64,000 bases of DNA from assembly GCF_011390835.1 (NCBI RefSeq), contig NZ_JAABRQ010000001.1, forward strand, positions 310,001-374,000, in the 5' to 3' direction. A program made the position numbers and the translations under genes. This DNA is from Hydrogenophaga sp. Its GTDB lineage: Bacteria; Pseudomonadota; Gammaproteobacteria; Burkholderiales; Burkholderiaceae_C. Every line of letters begins with the position of its first letter. Position 1 is the stretch's first letter. The notes under the pieces were generated by a model. The model saw only the letters and a program-made list of their open reading frames with translations, did not search any database and was not told where the DNA came from. Positions 63,998-64,000 of this stretch are shown piece by piece.

Positions 63998-64000
63998 ACA

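Overview
The window looks like chromosome of a high-GC betaproteobacterium of the order Burkholderiales, most likely family Comamonadaceae (Hydrogenophaga, Acidovorax or Rhodoferax type). The grounds are the beta-type dcw cluster, a DksA with a long Lys/Ala/Pro tail and a zinc finger reduced to one cysteine, the chain xerC-DUF484-dapF, and short GC-rich palindromic intergenic repeats of a kind I associate with this family. The genus assignment is inference. Genes are dense, with many 4-bp ATGA stop/start overlaps. I see no rRNA, tRNA, prophage, insertion sequence or CRISPR array.

Layout. 1-4397 (+): end of an RNB-type exoribonuclease gene, a TonB-like protein, mtgA, a plsC/cdsA-like phospholipid pair and ruvC. 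4427-7177 (-): a large secreted IPT/TIG lipoprotein with a metzincin-like zinc site. 7504-26441 (-): the whole division and cell-wall cluster, transcribed as mraZ-rsmH-ftsL-ftsI-murE-murF-mraY-murD-ftsW-murG-murC-ddl-ftsQ-ftsA-ftsZ-lpxC plus a 58-residue membrane protein; four 10-bp-spaced MraZ boxes precede mraZ. 26790-35812 (-): dapF, DUF484, xerC, a COG0523 zinc-type GTPase, dksA, a two-STAS-domain protein and hslV-hslU. 36017-40730 (+): a complete L-threonate/D-erythronate catabolic operon (ltnD-otnK-otnC-otnI-denD) with a palindromic candidate operator.

40816-45668: a Nudix/metallo-beta-lactamase fusion (+), RNase P RNA (-), a COG2509 flavoprotein (+) and a glycine-zipper protein (+). 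45738-50324 (-): htpX behind a near-consensus sigma-32 promoter, the overlapping chain pyrC-NYN/OST-HTH-DUF3025, and a LysR regulator. 50454-53588: an ABM-fold monooxygenase (+), an Atm1-type ABC exporter (-), a YciA-type thioesterase (+) and a shortened BON lipoprotein (-).

53740-63503 holds two divergent operons: AtuA, a small AtuA-associated protein and an enoyl-CoA hydratase on the minus strand, and a Liv-type ABC importer with a built-in acyl-CoA ligase gene on the plus strand. Together they suggest uptake, CoA activation and degradation of a branched or terpenoid carboxylic acid; this is the best candidate for an uncharacterised system here. The window closes with a DUF2784 membrane protein.

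Regulatory and repeat signals worth using: MraZ boxes at 26461-26495, sigma-32 promoter at 46742-46769, operator-like palindrome at 35929-35943, terminators at 45691-45716 and 63535-63567, and a family of REP-like palindromes at about 2727, 10224, 57366, 59440 and 60305.
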